In this document: piece by piece, positions 9,892 through 20,927 of the stretch
How the letters are laid out: each line of letters opens with the position of its first letter
Position numbering within the stretch: the stretch's first letter is position 1
Origin: Conchocele bisecta
Lineage: Eukaryota > Mollusca > Bivalvia > Lucinida > Thyasiridae
Direction: 5' to 3'
Assembly: GCA_029237695.1 (NCBI GenBank)
Contig: CM055271.1
Location: forward strand, 81,975,488 to 82,039,487
Length of the DNA: 64,000 nt
The notes under the pieces: generated by a model
What the model was told of the DNA's origin: nothing
Database searches by the model: none
Seen by the model: the letters and a program-made list of their open reading frames with translations, nothing else
Program-made: the position numbers and the translations under genes

Positions 9892-12800
9892 GGTGTCCCC
9901 CCCTAGGGCCCTATGTAAGATATGTTTGTTTGTAGAATTTGAAGTTGGAAGTTTATGTTTCTTGTAGCTATGTCTCTGGGAACATAATTTAAAGTTACTG
10001 CGACAAGAATAATCGAGCGGACTCCGCGATGCAACATATTTGTTCTTTTTGTATCTCAGACGGACAGTTATCGGCTTCAAAATCTTCTAAAATCTTGATT
10101 TCTCAGCAGCTTTATTTAGTGAAATATAATAAACCAGTGTATGCAAATTACCTGTAGGTGATTGGGCTTGGAATGTGACAGAAATATACACCGAAACAGT
10201 GATTATAGTGTGTTTTTCAGTGATTATAGTGTGTTTTTCATTTTTTTTCATTGATATTGACTTGCTGATGGACAATTAAGAAGTTATGGAAAGTGGCGCG
10301 ACATCGCGACGCTGTTCCAAAATTTGCCAAAATTAGGCGTAAGTGTATTGTTTTTCGCATATCGGTATAGTACCAAGACACTAGTACTCAGAAAACATTG
10401 TTTTTCTTCCTCCTGTGTTATAAAGCAAATTTCTTGACTGACCGTTCCAAGCCAGTACCCTTTTGTCTGTCGACCATTCCAGAGTGGCATACATGTTGGT
10501 ATAAGTTTCAGTGATGAGTCTGTATATGTAGAATGGTTAGCTATAACACTATTTAGGGTAATGTTATGTGATTTTATGGAGATTTGTGCTTTTAATTCAT
10601 CATCTATTAAAATTCTCCATAGTTCTGTAGTAGCTCAAATTAAGGCAGAATGTGGACAGTCACATGGTGGAGTTACACAGCTGCTGTGTGACAACCATTT
10701 GAGATATTTGCTCCAAACTTGGTACTGTATCCAGGAATAGAAGCTACTTTTTGAATAGTGAATATTGTAGAATGATTTGTAGTGGGACTGGTACACTTAT
10801 AAGGTGTGCCTAGGCCCTATGTGAGATATGTTTGTTTGTAGAATTTGAAGTTGGAAGTTTATGTTTCTTGTAGCTATGTCTCTGGGAACATAATTTAAAG
10901 TTACTGCGACAAGAATAATCGAGCGGACTCCGCGATGCAACATATTTGTTCTTTTTGTATCTCAGACGGACAGTTATCGGCTTCAAAATCTTCTAAAATC
11001 TTGATTTCTCAGCTTTATTTAGTGAAATATAATAAACCAGTGTATGCAAATTACCTGTAGGTGATTGGGCTTGGAATGTGACAGAAATATACACCGAAAC
11101 AGTGATTATAGTGTGTTTTTCAGTGATTATAGTGTGTTTTTCATTTTTTTTTCATTGATATTGACTTGCTGATGGACAATTAAGAAGTTATGGAAAGTGG
11201 CGCGACATCGCGACGCTGTTCCAAAAATTTTTGCCAAAATTAGGCGTAAGTGTATTGTTTTCCGCATATCGGTATAGTACCAAGACACTAGTACTACAGA
11301 AAACATTGTTTTCCTTTCCTCCTGTGTTATAAAGCAAATTTCTTGACTGACCGTTCCAAGCCAGTACCCTTTTGTCTGTCGACCATTCCAGAGTGGCATA
11401 CATGTTGGTATAGTTTCAGTGATGAGTCTGTATATGTAGAATGGTTAGCTATAACACTATTTAGGGTAATGTTATGTGATTTTATGGAGATTTGTGCTTT
11501 TAATTCATCATCTATTAAAATTCTCCATAGTTCTGTAGTAGCTCAAATTAAGGCAGAATGTGGACAGTCACATGGTGGAGTTACACAGCTGCTGTGTGAC
11601 AACCATTTGAGATATTTGCTCCAAACTTGGTACTGTATCCAGGAATAGAAGCTACTTTTTGAATAGTGAATATTGTAGAATGATTTTTAGTGGGACTGGT
11701 ACACTTATAAGGTGTGCCTAGGCCCTATGTGAGATATGTTTGTTTGTAGAATTTGAAGTTGGAAGTTTATGTTTCTTGTAGCTATGTCTCTGGGAACATA
11801 ATTTAAAGTTACTGCGACAAGAATAATCGAGCGGACTCCGCGATGCAACATATTTGTTCTTTTTGTATCTCAGACGGACAGTTATCGGCTTCAAAATCTT
11901 CTAAAATCTTGATTTCTCAGCTTTATTTAGTGAAATATAATAAACCAGTGTATGCAAATTACCTGTAGGTGATTGGGCTTGGAATGTGACAGAAATATAC
12001 ACCGAAACAGTGATTATAGTGTGTTTTTCAGTGATTATAGTGTGTTTTTCATTTTTTTTCATTGATATTGACTTGCTGATGGACAATTAAGAAGTTATGG
12101 AAAGTGGCGCGACATCGCGACGCTGTTCCAAAATTTGCCAAAATTAGGCGTAAGTGTATTGTTTTCGCATATCGGTATAGTACCAAGACACTAGTACTCA
12201 GAAAACATTGTTTTTCCTTTCCTCCTGTGTTATAAAGCAAATTTCTTGACTGACCGTTCCAAGCCAGTACCCTTTTGTCTGTCGACCATTCCAGAGTGGC
12301 ATACATGTTGGTAGTTTCAGTGATGAGTCTGTATATGTAGAATGGTTAGCTATAACACTATTTAGGGTAATGTTATGTGATTTTATGGAGATTTGTGCTT
12401 TTAATTCATCAGCTATTAAAATTCTCCATAGTTCTGTAATAGTAGCTCAAATTAAGGCAGAATGTGGACAGTCACATGGTGGAGTTACACAGCTGCTGTG
12501 TGACAACCATTTGAGATATTTGCTCCAAACTTGGTACTGTATCCAGGAATAGAAGCTACTTTTTGAATAGTGAATATTGTAGAATGATTTGTAGTGGGAC
12601 TGGTACACTTATAAAGTGTGCCTAGGCCCTATGTGAGATATGTTTGTTTGTAGAATTTGAAGTTGGAAGTTTATGTTTCTTGTAGCTATGTCTCTGGGAA
12701 CATAATTTAAAGTTACTGCGACAAGAATAATCGAGCGGACTCCGCGATGCAACATATTTGTTCTTTTTGTATCTCAGACGGACAGTTATCGGCTTCAAAA

Positions 12801-14417
12801 TCTTCTAAAATCTTGATTTCTCAGCTTTATTTAGTGAAATATAATAAACCAGTGTATGCAAATTACCTGTAGGTGGATTGGGCTTGGAATGTGACAGAAA
12901 TATACACCGAAACAGTGATTATAGTGTGTTTTTCATTTTTTTTTCATTGATATTGACTTGCTGATGGACAATTAAGAAGTTATGGAAAGTGGCGCGACAT
13001 CGCGACGCTGTTCCAAAATTTGCCAAAATTAGGCGTAAGTGTATTGTTTTCGCATATCGGTATAGTACCAAGACACTAGTACTCAGAAAACATTGTTTTT
13101 CCTTTCCTCCTGTGTTATAAAGCAAATTTCTTGACTGACCGTTCCAAGCCAGTACCCTTTTGTCTGTCGACCATTCCAGAGTGGCATACAGTTGGTATAG
13201 TTTCAGTGATGAGTCTGTATATGTAGAATGGTTAGCTATAACACTATTTAGGGTAATGTTATGTGATTTTATGGAGATTTGTGCTTTTAATTCATCATCT
13301 ATTAAAATTCTCCATAGTTCTGTAGTAGCTCAAATTAAGGCAGAATGTGGACAGTCACATGGTGGAGTTACACAGCTGCTGTGTGACAACCATTTGAGAT
13401 ATTTGCTCCAAACTTGGTACTGTATCCAGGAATAGAAGCTACTTTTTGAATAGTGAATATTGTAGAATGATTTGTAGTGGGACTGGTACACTATAAGGTG
13501 TGCCTAGGCCCTATGTGAGATATGTTTGTTTGTAGAATTTGAAGTTGGAAGTTTATGTTTCTTGTAGCTATGTCTCTGGGAACATAATTTAAAGTTACTG
13601 CGACAAGAATAATCGAGCGGACTCCGCGATGCAACATATTTGTTCTTTTTGTATCTCAGACGGACAGTTATCGGCTTCAAAATCTTCTAAAATCTTGATT
13701 TCTCAGCTTTATTTAGTGAAATATAATAAACCAGTGTATGCAAATTACCTGTAGGTGATTGGGCTTGGAATGTGACAGAAATATACACCGAAACAGTGAT
13801 TATAGTGTGTTTTTCAGTGATTATAGTGTGTTTTTCATTTTTTTTTTTCATTGATATTGACTTGCTGATGGACAATTAAGAAGTTATGGAAAGTGGCGCG
13901 ACATCGCGACGCTGTTCCAAAATTTGCCAAAATTCCAGGCGTAAGTGTATTGTTTTCGCATATCGGTATAGTACCAAGACACTAGTACTCAGAAAACATT
14001 GTTTTTTTTTTTTTTTTTCCTTTCCTCCGTGTTATAAAGCAAATTTCTTGACTGACCGTTTCCCCAAGCCAGTACCCTTTTGTCTGTCGACCATTCCAGA
14101 GTGGCATACATGTTGGTATAGTTTCAGTGATGAGTCGTATATGTAGAATGGTTAGCTATAACACTATTTAGGGTAATGTTATGTGATTTTATAGAGATTT
14201 GTGCTTTTAATTCATCATCTATTAAAATTCCCTCCATAGTTCTGTAGTAGCTCAAATTAAGGCAGAATGTGGACAGTCACATGGTGGAGTTACACAGCTG
14301 CTGTGTGACAACCATTTGAGATATTTGCTCCAAACTTGGTACTGTATCCAGGAATAGAAGCTACTTTTTGAATAGTGAATATTGTAGAATGATTTTTAGT
14401 GGGACTGGTACACTTAT
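9892..14417. repeat. Array block 2, five ~0.9 kb U units
   Basis: Units start at 9892, 10803, 11711, 12615 and 13497. The unit at 11711 shares with unit 1 (4968) the variant TCAGCTATTAAAATT plus an extra TAG in GTAATAGTAGC, whereas the others read TCATCTATT and GTAGTAGC, evidence for exchange between blocks. The last unit has an 18-T run near 14003 and several extra CC insertions. Confidence 0.85.
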
Positions 14418-14894
14418 AGGTTAGAAGACACCAAATGGTGCGAAACCGCCCAGGGTGTATGCAAAAGTAGTCCGGTATAAAAAAATAGTGCGGGTGTTTT
14501 GAGGTCACAGACACCGTTTGCTTGCAAATCTTGATCCATTACTACCCAGTTTCACTTGAGGAACATTTTGGGGTGCCTTCAACACCAGTTTTCAGCATAT
14601 TTGTAGCATTTAAAAGAAAAACACTGACCCTCCCGTTGGTCACTTGATGTAAACGGAGTTTCCGTGGCCAAAAAATGTACACAATATTGGAGGATATGAC
14701 AAGGTTGGATTTTTCTTTCTTAGGAGTAAGTGAACCTATTGTTTAGTTCATGCAGAACCAGTACAGACTGGCTGCAGGTCATGTACAAGTGGGTCCCACA
14801 GCATCCATACGAATAGTGGAAGTAGGAGAGACTGGCCTTATTGGATGGCATTCGGTTAAATTATATAGTAAAACTATTTGGTGGTGTCTAACCT
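14418..14894. repeat. Array module S, copy 3
   Basis: 477 bp, same orientation as copies 1 and 2. The right end CTAACCT is followed by unrelated intron sequence (TGATCTCAGCAG), closing the array. Confidence 0.8.
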
Positions 14895-14970
14895 TGATCT
14901 CAGCAGTGTGGTAATTAACCTAGTGAGATCACTGTCTGGACCCTTCTGGCCCATTTCCCCCATATGTTAA

Positions 14971-15166
14971 CTCTTTGCATGCTGGGAAACTTGTGGGCTA
15001 TAAATACTTCAAAACTAGCAGACAAGAATTCATCATATTTTCTTGTATTTCTCCCCGTAAATATCATGAATATGTCTTGGAATTTCATTAGAATCGAGTC
15101 CTGAGGAGAAATAAAACATATACTCCTAATTCGTTTGGCGGATATTTTCGCCGCTAGCATGCAGAG
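14971..15166. mobile_element. TTAA-target foldback, CTCTTTGCATGC family, hairpin lost
   Basis: TTAA at 14967-14970 and 15167-15170; ends CTCTTTGCATGCTGGG and CTAGCATGCAGAG. It is inverted relative to 3829-4062 and one arm of the central hairpin is missing (196 against 234 bp). Confidence 0.8.
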
Positions 15167-15170
15167 TTAA

Positions 15171-15896
15171 TTAACGGAGATGCACAGTGATAACATGACC
15201 CATTCATGATTGACAGGCTACACGTGACTGGGCGACTTCGGATCGATACCTCGAATACGAAGTTTCATTAATTTCACGAAAATACAAAAATACTTAGTGC
15301 TATGAAAATGCCAATAAAAACAACAATTTGTGGAGTGATATAATTAATATACGATCCACTGTCTGTATGTGTGACCAGTGCAGATGCTGTTCCGTCTTAA
15401 CGTTGACCGCTAACCCGAATTTTCCGTTTGTGCAATACATTCGGGTTAGTTTACCACCTACCATTAATGACTATAATTTCCGCCATGTATTCTGTTCTTT
15501 TTAATCAAAATCAGAAAATAATAACTGGTCAATGCCGAGTTGAGCTGTGATCAGCCTTGGCACACACGACACAATACAAATTTGGAGAATGCGCTCAGTA
15601 AATTGTATAAGCCCGCGCCCAGAACACCGAATACTGCAGACACTGCAGTGACTGCAAGCGGAGTAATCCGGTTTTGTCATGTTGTGAACCAGCATGCGAC
15701 AGCAAGACATTGAGTGCATGTCTACGGGACTCTGAATGACAGCTGGGCAACCAAGGGGAGTGTCTGGAAATACATTTTGAACTTATTGTATTTGCATCAA
15801 ACTTAAAAACAAAGTCTACAAAATATATCATATTTATCTCAGGTTTCCGCCGTATCCGTGCAATAAATTAGTTAGATAATGTCTGCTCGTTGAATA
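15171..15896. other. Intron 2, unassigned
   Basis: No gene or known repeat is recognised. An 11-bp stem CTAACCCGAAT / ATTCGGGTTAG lies at about 15411-15453. Confidence 0.4.
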
Positions 15897-15987
15897 TGGT
15901 TAGTTAACAGTGCTTGGGGGGATTTTAGGCGGTCGATATACCAGATTTCCGGCCCCCTAATTTCCCCCATGCGCTGTTATCTAACCA
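15897..15987. repeat. 91-bp hairpin MITE-like element
   Basis: Imperfect inverted ends TGGTTAGTTAACAGTGC and GCGCTGTTATCTAACCA, with an inner C/G-rich stem (TTGGGGGGATTTTAGG against CCCCCTAATTTCCCCCA). Its right end is 41 bp beyond the end of FMO exon 2, on the intron 2 side. Confidence 0.6.
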
Positions 15988-16028
15988 TTTTCGACTCAAA
16001 TACATTCGCTTATACTTATTACCCGTAC

Positions 16029-16243
16029 CTCAGTTTGAAACTGTATATATTTCTGCATACCAAACTTGTCGGCGTACAACTTTAAATACTCGTAGACGTA
16101 TTTGTTTGGCATGAATACGGGAAACTCTTCAGGAATAGGGAAATCGCTGTAACACATCATCTCCTTGCTTGTGTTGATCACCGTCGACTTCATGACGCAC
16201 CCCTGACCTGTGTGTGTCTCCTCCTTGTAATTCCATAACCCAC
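16029..16243 (-). CDS. FMO: FMO exon 2
   Basis: A 215-bp exon on the minus strand, acceptor TTGCAG|GTGGG and donor ACTGAG|GTACGG. Joined in phase to exon 1 it reads ...EIGGLWNYKEE, then (residues about 55-75) STVINTSKEMMCYSDFPIP, then FMPNKYVYEYLKLYADKFG and YIQFQTE. GGLW, the S..VINTSKEMM.YSDFP block and YA..F...KYI.F.T are hallmark FMO sequences next to the FAD site. It exits in phase 0, matching exon 3. The nearest upstream coding exon on this strand is exon 1 at 25850, or alternatively its duplicate at 44442. Intron 1 is 9.6 kb and holds several transposons. Confidence 0.95.
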
Positions 16244-16255
16244 CTGCAACAGATC

Positions 16256-16376
16256 ATACACAGAGCCCCAGATAAGCGTTGTATCTAAAGCGTACTATAT
16301 CCCCTGATTTCAAAATCACTGTGTATTTTAATTTTACAAATGGATTATTGATTTTCTTCTTTACTAAAATTAATAG
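16256..16376. repeat. Fragment of a CAGAGCYCCAGATAAG element
   Basis: Starts CAGAGCCCCAGATAAGCG and resembles 48117-48240 and, inverted, part of 16984-17549. It is cut off by the foldback at 16377. Confidence 0.55.
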
Positions 16377-16975
16377 GTAAACTCCCACACCGAACTACTT
16401 TCCATAACCGTGAGGCGCAGTTAAAATAATTCTTAAGAAAACGGAAAATAAACACATTTTATTGATGAATTTATTTCAAATGCTGGAATTATAAGGAATG
16501 AATGGCCTTTTTGTGGAATTTATGGGGATACTTGGAAAATGTCGAATATGGACGAGGCTTTATGGCCTTTTTTGGACTTTATGGGGATATAAACTTGGAA
16601 AAGTCGTGGGAATACTGGACGAGGCTTTAATCCTGAATTTATCCGGGATATAAACTTGGAAAAGTCGCGGGAATATGGACGAGGCCTTCTGGCCTTCGTC
16701 CAGTATTCCCACGACTTTTCCAAGTTTATATCCCCGATAAATTCCACAAAAAGGCCATTCATTCCTTATAATTCCAGCATTTGAAATAAATTCATCAAGA
16801 AAATGTGTTTATTTTCCGTTTTCTTAAGAATTATTTTAACTGCACCTCAAGGTTACGGAAAGTAGTTCGGCGTGGGAGTTTACTGGAATATAAATTTTGG
16901 ACAGAGACTTGCTACGAGCCAATCAAATGTTAGGGAATTGTGTAAATATTTTTGTGCTGGAATTATGACTGGATA
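16377..16975. mobile_element. Foldback element with ~200-bp arms
   Basis: The left arm GTAAACTCCCACACCGAAC...GGAAAATAAACACATTT is matched by its inverse ending CGTGGGAGTTTAC at 16883. The centre carries three tandem copies of a GGGGATATAAACTTGGAAAA-type block. A single-arm relative is at 525-900. No clear target duplication. Confidence 0.8.
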
Positions 16976-16983
16976 TAAGCAAT

Positions 16984-17549
16984 TGCTTATCAGAGCTCCA
17001 GATAAGGTGCGTATTGGCCTATTTTACACACTTATTTTAGCAGAATACGCATTGATTATTAAAAGTAGGAGTACTAAATACTCACAGCAATGTGAAAATA
17101 TGCATTGATTTTCAAATTGAGTAGTGAAAATAATGTAATGAGTTGAAAATTTACTTACGTAGTTGAGCTACAAAAAGCAAACACTTTTTGCAGATCAAAT
17201 AAGTGAATTTTGAATTTTTTTTATCACTTGTTCCCAATTTCTAAGGAAGAAAATCGATAATAATACATTTGTAAAAGTAAAATACGTGTTGAACTTGAAA
17301 TCTGGGGGTATAATACTTTTCCTTAATAAATATGGAACAAATGATAAAAAAATAAAACAAATTAAATATTCCCTTATTTGAGCAGCAAAAAAGCAAACAT
17401 TTTGCAGCTCAACTAAGTAAATTTTCAACTTGGTTACAGTATTTTCACTACCGTACTCGATTTGAAAATCAGTGCATATTTTCACATTGCTGCGAGTATT
17501 TTGCACTCCCACTTTTGATAATGAACGAGTATTCTGATAAAATGAGTGC
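16984..17549. mobile_element. Foldback element, GAATACKCATTNATTAT arms
   Basis: 17040-17200 is the inverse of 17390-17540 (landmarks AATGTGAAAATATGCA and TTGAGCTACAAAAAGC). The left end begins near CAGAGCTCCAGATAAGGTGCG. Related DNA is at 48110-48420 and 50080-50235. Confidence 0.7.
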
Positions 17550-17553
17550 TTAA

Positions 17554-17953
17554 AGGTACACCATAACACCACATATTGATTGGCATTATCATACATTTTA
17601 TATCAGACGTAACTTTCCACACTGATATCAGGGGCGATAAGTGTGTTTCCTTAAAATGTTAATAGACATTACTATTTATACTCTGTATTTATTTTTTGAT
17701 GTGTCGGAAAATATTTTGTTTTCAGGTGACGCATTTAATTAGTATAAATAATTCAAAAATACCATGCCTCATTTGCATATGAAAAAAGCCTGATACCAAT
17801 GCGTGTCACCATCAGTAAAATAAATATTACTAAATAATTATACCTGTATAGCGGCCCCTCGTAATTTTTAGAGCTGGTGGAATAGCGACACAATTGTACA
17901 CTTATTTAATTCCTATAAAGAACATTTTGTGCCTACTGAGTGGGAATGTACCT
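17554..17953. mobile_element. TTAA-target transposon, AGGTACA family
   Basis: Flanked by TTAA at 17550-17553 and 17954-17957. The right end GTGGGAATGTACCT is well kept; the left end AGGTACACC is diverged. It is homologous along its length to 36539-37171 without that copy's nested hairpin. Confidence 0.8.
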
Positions 17954-18084
17954 TTAAACTGTACCTTTAAAATTGTGGGAATTTTTTTCCCATAAGCTGC
18001 ACATATTATGCTCTGGATATTCACTAATTAAAATATAGGTTTAAATACTGCTAAGAAAGATAAATTTAATATCCTGTGATAAAC

Positions 18085-19035
18085 CACAGGTGATTCTCGC
18101 ATGTCTTGGGTGGTCAATTATTGTTTGTATATACATGAAACACCTTTCTAAACAATGCCCAGGCGCATTTGAATTGCTTTGTACATTGAATAGTCAGGTC
18201 AGGTTTTCTCATGGACTGGGCAACATGAATACGAATATACAATACACGGACATTTACAATAGATGGGACAGAACAGGAAAGATGTATATAATCCTGGTAT
18301 GCACGCGCAATAACAGTGAGACCCATAACAGACCGGCCACCCATCTTGGGCGAGATGCAATAGCTGAACAGTGAGACATATGGCAGTACAGTGAGACCCA
18401 TAGCAGACCGGCCACCCATCTACGGGGATATGCAAATGCTAAATAGTGAGACCCGTGGCAGACCGGTAGTTTTCACAGGAATCGGTTGTAAAATGCTGGA
18501 ACGCTGAAAAGGCATGAAGCAATTGAAATATACCAGAGCTATATATAAGGCGCTGACTTACGAAAGAATATAATTTTATGGTATAATATTGTATGTAAAA
18601 TAAAATAAAAAATATATTATTAATATTAAATGCACTATGGCTACGACTAGTTTGATTCGATGTCTCGGTGTTGAATGACCGGCTGAAGGCTAATTCGCGG
18701 AGAATTATAATTTACGCATGCATGGCTACATCCATTCAACATACATAAAGGCTATGACGTCACAGTACGGGAAAGAAACATACAACGAGACGTATCACAT
18801 GACATGTGTGGACAAACGAAATACAGACACGCAACAAAATGGATGACAAGAACAATACGTAATGATTCACGTGACATAAACGGGGCGTAAAGTGAAAGGT
18901 ATACATTAATACGGACGCATGTTGAATTACCATATAGCCACAGGAAAACATATCTGACCCTGTGACATTTATAAAGGTGTTTCATGTATATACAAACAAT
19001 AATTGACCATCCAAGACACGCTAGAATCACCTGTG
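18085..19035. mobile_element. TIR element E1, ends CACAGGTGATTCT
   Basis: About 65-bp inverted ends (CACAGGTGATTCTCGCATG ... inverse ending AATCACCTGTG), each carrying the block ACATGAAACACCTTTCTAA or its inverse. Right flank GGCTAAAT; left flank TGATAAAC matches it at 5 of 8 positions. Immediately followed by a second element with the same ends (19044). Confidence 0.75.
18301..18480. repeat. Short tandem repeat inside E1
   Basis: Two to three copies of a ~75-bp unit with CAGTGAGACCCATARCAGACC and GGCCACCCATCT. Confidence 0.65.
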
Positions 19036-19409
19036 GGCTAAATCACAGGTGATTCTAGCATGTCTTGGACAGTCAATTATTGTTTGTATATACATGAAAC
19101 ACCTTTCTAAGCAATGTACAAAACAATTCAAATATGCCCGGGTATGAAGATTATGTAATTATTAAAGGTACAAAACTCGCATTCGTCACCATGGAAAGAA
19201 AAAGCTACACAAAGTTGTCATCGTTACTCACCTATACGTGTTACAATGTGTCAGGGGCGGCTCTGGAGGGGGGTTCCGGTTGCAACCCCCCCCCCTCACG
19301 TTCTGCCACAAAGTTTACATATATCACAGTTGTAAGAGCTGAAAAATAGGACAACTCCCTAGTTGCGAATGGTAACTATTGCATTTACTCACGTACCGTC
19401 CGTAGCTAC

Positions 19410-19660
19410 CCAGTGGGCACACGACGTCAGATAGATATCGGACTGACGTCGGATAGACGTCGGATCATGTTCGAAAATGAAAGTTTTTTAGACGTCGAAA
19501 TCCAACGTCGAATGGACGTCGAAAGGACGTCGGGACCCGATGTCGAACGGACATACGTTGGATAGACGTCTGATTCTGACGTCATTTCATTTTCAAATAT
19601 AATCCAACGTCTATCTGACGTCAGAAAACGACCATTATCCAACGTCTGGTTCTGACATCA
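19410..19660. repeat. Degenerate GACGTC-rich repeat
   Basis: Many imperfect GACGTCGGATAGAC and CCAACGTC motifs, CpG-rich in otherwise AT-rich DNA. A mirror counterpart lies at the other end of E2 (25405-25600). Confidence 0.7.
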
Positions 19661-19898
19661 ATGCAATGTCGGGGTTTATCGTCTCGTCTAGAAAACTTTA
19701 TTTTGCATTGATTACTTGATCTGCAGTTTCACTTTGGATCAACTAATCAATATCCTGGTTTGGTACCTGGTCAGTAATAAACACATATTTTGGCCGGCAA
19801 ATGTATTTTAATATACTTTCACATATATTTTTGCCATAAATTTATGGTGCGATTCGTTACACGATGGAATCATATAGCAGGGACTTAGTTCCCTTTAA

Positions 19899-20034
19899 CC
19901 ATTATCCTGCTGCAGACGACAATCATGCGGATGGAAATTGCTGAATATTCGATCATTTCGCGATAAAAACATACCTTGGCATTTCATTAGAATTGTCTCA
20001 CGAGACAATTCTAATGAAATGTCAAGTAATATTT
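19899..20034. mobile_element. TTAA foldback fragment
   Basis: Begins after TTAA at 19895-19898 with CCATTATCCTGCTGCAGACG and contains the hairpin core (CATTTCATTAGAATTGTCTC and its inverse). The right end is missing where the exon-like sequence at 20035 begins. Confidence 0.6.
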
Positions 20035-20516
20035 TCATGGAGAACTGGAACTGTGTCCGCGGATACGAATGCCCGCACTGGTGCATCGATGGTCAACCAT
20101 AAACGTATCGTCCACTTCCACCTCGGGTTCCGAGTCCGCGTCGGTTCTACGAATGCGTGAATTGGTATCCTGAAGCGTCGCCGGCGATGTCTTGGGGCGA
20201 GCTTGTTTCTGATTCTTTTTCATCTTAGCATCGTGCTTCATTCGTCGCTTCAGCAGTTCTTCGAGAGGATCCTTATTAGAATCCGGTTTACTTTTCACAA
20301 TTTCTCTCTGCCTGTCTCTGTATCGTCTCAATCGTTTCTTCATCTCGTTCTGCGCTTTACGTATTTCCATGGCCGTACTGTGTTTCAGTGTATCCAAGGA
20401 TGCCAGCGTGATTTCGAACATTCATTGTTCGATAAGATTGGCTCGTTGGGAAGATCGATCGGCTTAAATCTCTTCCATTTCTGTGTTGCTCTCGTATGTG
20501 TATGTCTTAGCGTTGT
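20035..20516 (-). CDS. Unidentified coding-like exon, frameshifted
   Basis: Minus-strand ORF 20035-20421 encodes 128 residues starting MFEITLASLDTLKHSTAMEI, followed by a highly basic stretch (KKRLRRYRDRQREIV, LLKRRMKHDAKMKKNQK) and an acidic, Ser-rich C terminus. Upstream, in another frame, TQKWKRFKPIDLPNEPILSN is open back to a plausible acceptor TTTCAG|ACAACG at 20516. The two frames meet at an AATGAATG repeat around 20400-20425, so one small indel would fuse them. I do not recognise the family. It lies between FMO exons 1 and 2 on the same strand, inside E2, and is GC-richer than its surroundings. It could be a captured exon, a decayed gene, or an exon with an assembly error. Confidence 0.5.
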
Positions 20517-20927
20517 CTGAAATATACATAAAACAACACAATTATGAAAGCATACAAATGTTTGCATATCTTTTAGTATTAGCCCTTTCCACTCCTATGT
20601 ATACCTCCATAAAGCCAACATGTACAAACAATGTATATCCAGATGAGACGGCTCGTCGTCTCATCAGGATCTGCCGCATTTGCCACTATTATTCATCTAG
20701 AATTGTCTTTTGTCATAAAAGGAATACCGTAGTACAAAAATAGTGTGAAAAAGACAAGGTAGGATAACCAGGGTTGAAATGGTTAATAATAATAATACAC
20801 TAGTATACGTTAGGCCATCAAAAGTACTTTGGTTCCCAGATATCGCCGCGTCTGAATAATCCCTGCGCATCTATCATTTTATCGTCATGGAGAATAAAAG
20901 TGTACTATAAATTTGCCACATGATCAA
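20517..20927. repeat. Left part of a host repeat later split by an insertion
   Basis: 20810-20927 matches 32360-32485 and 55360-55480 (GTACTTTGG, CTGAATAATCCCTG, CACATGATCAA). The homology resumes at 22960 after the 2 kb element. 20630-20680 holds the palindrome AGATGAGACGGCTCGTC with GTCTCATC. Confidence 0.65.

Larger units (their letters stand above)
4491..14894. repeat. Higher-order tandem array S-U5-S-U5-S in FMO intron 2
   Basis: Ten near-identical units U of 882-921 bp start at 4968, 5857, 6744, 7637, 8541, 9892, 10803, 11711, 12615 and 13497. They are divided into two blocks of five by three direct copies of module S (4491-4963, 9451-9886, 14418-14894). The outer ends of the whole array and of each S are a mutual inverted repeat, AGGTTAGAAGACACCAAAT against ATTTGGTGGTGTCTAACCT. 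No clear target duplication is seen. Units differ by small indels and a few diagnostic variants. Confidence 0.9.

Noticed and set aside
5485..13435. Recurrent ~101-residue ORF (MTDRSKPVPF...) in the U units
   Set aside because: Open in only some units; random indels break it in most others, and no domain is recognised. Its repetition simply follows the tandem array.
4491..14894. S modules as LTRs of a retrotransposon
   Set aside because: No TG...CA ends, primer-binding site, polypurine tract or reverse-transcriptase-like frame; there are three copies with TIR-like ends.
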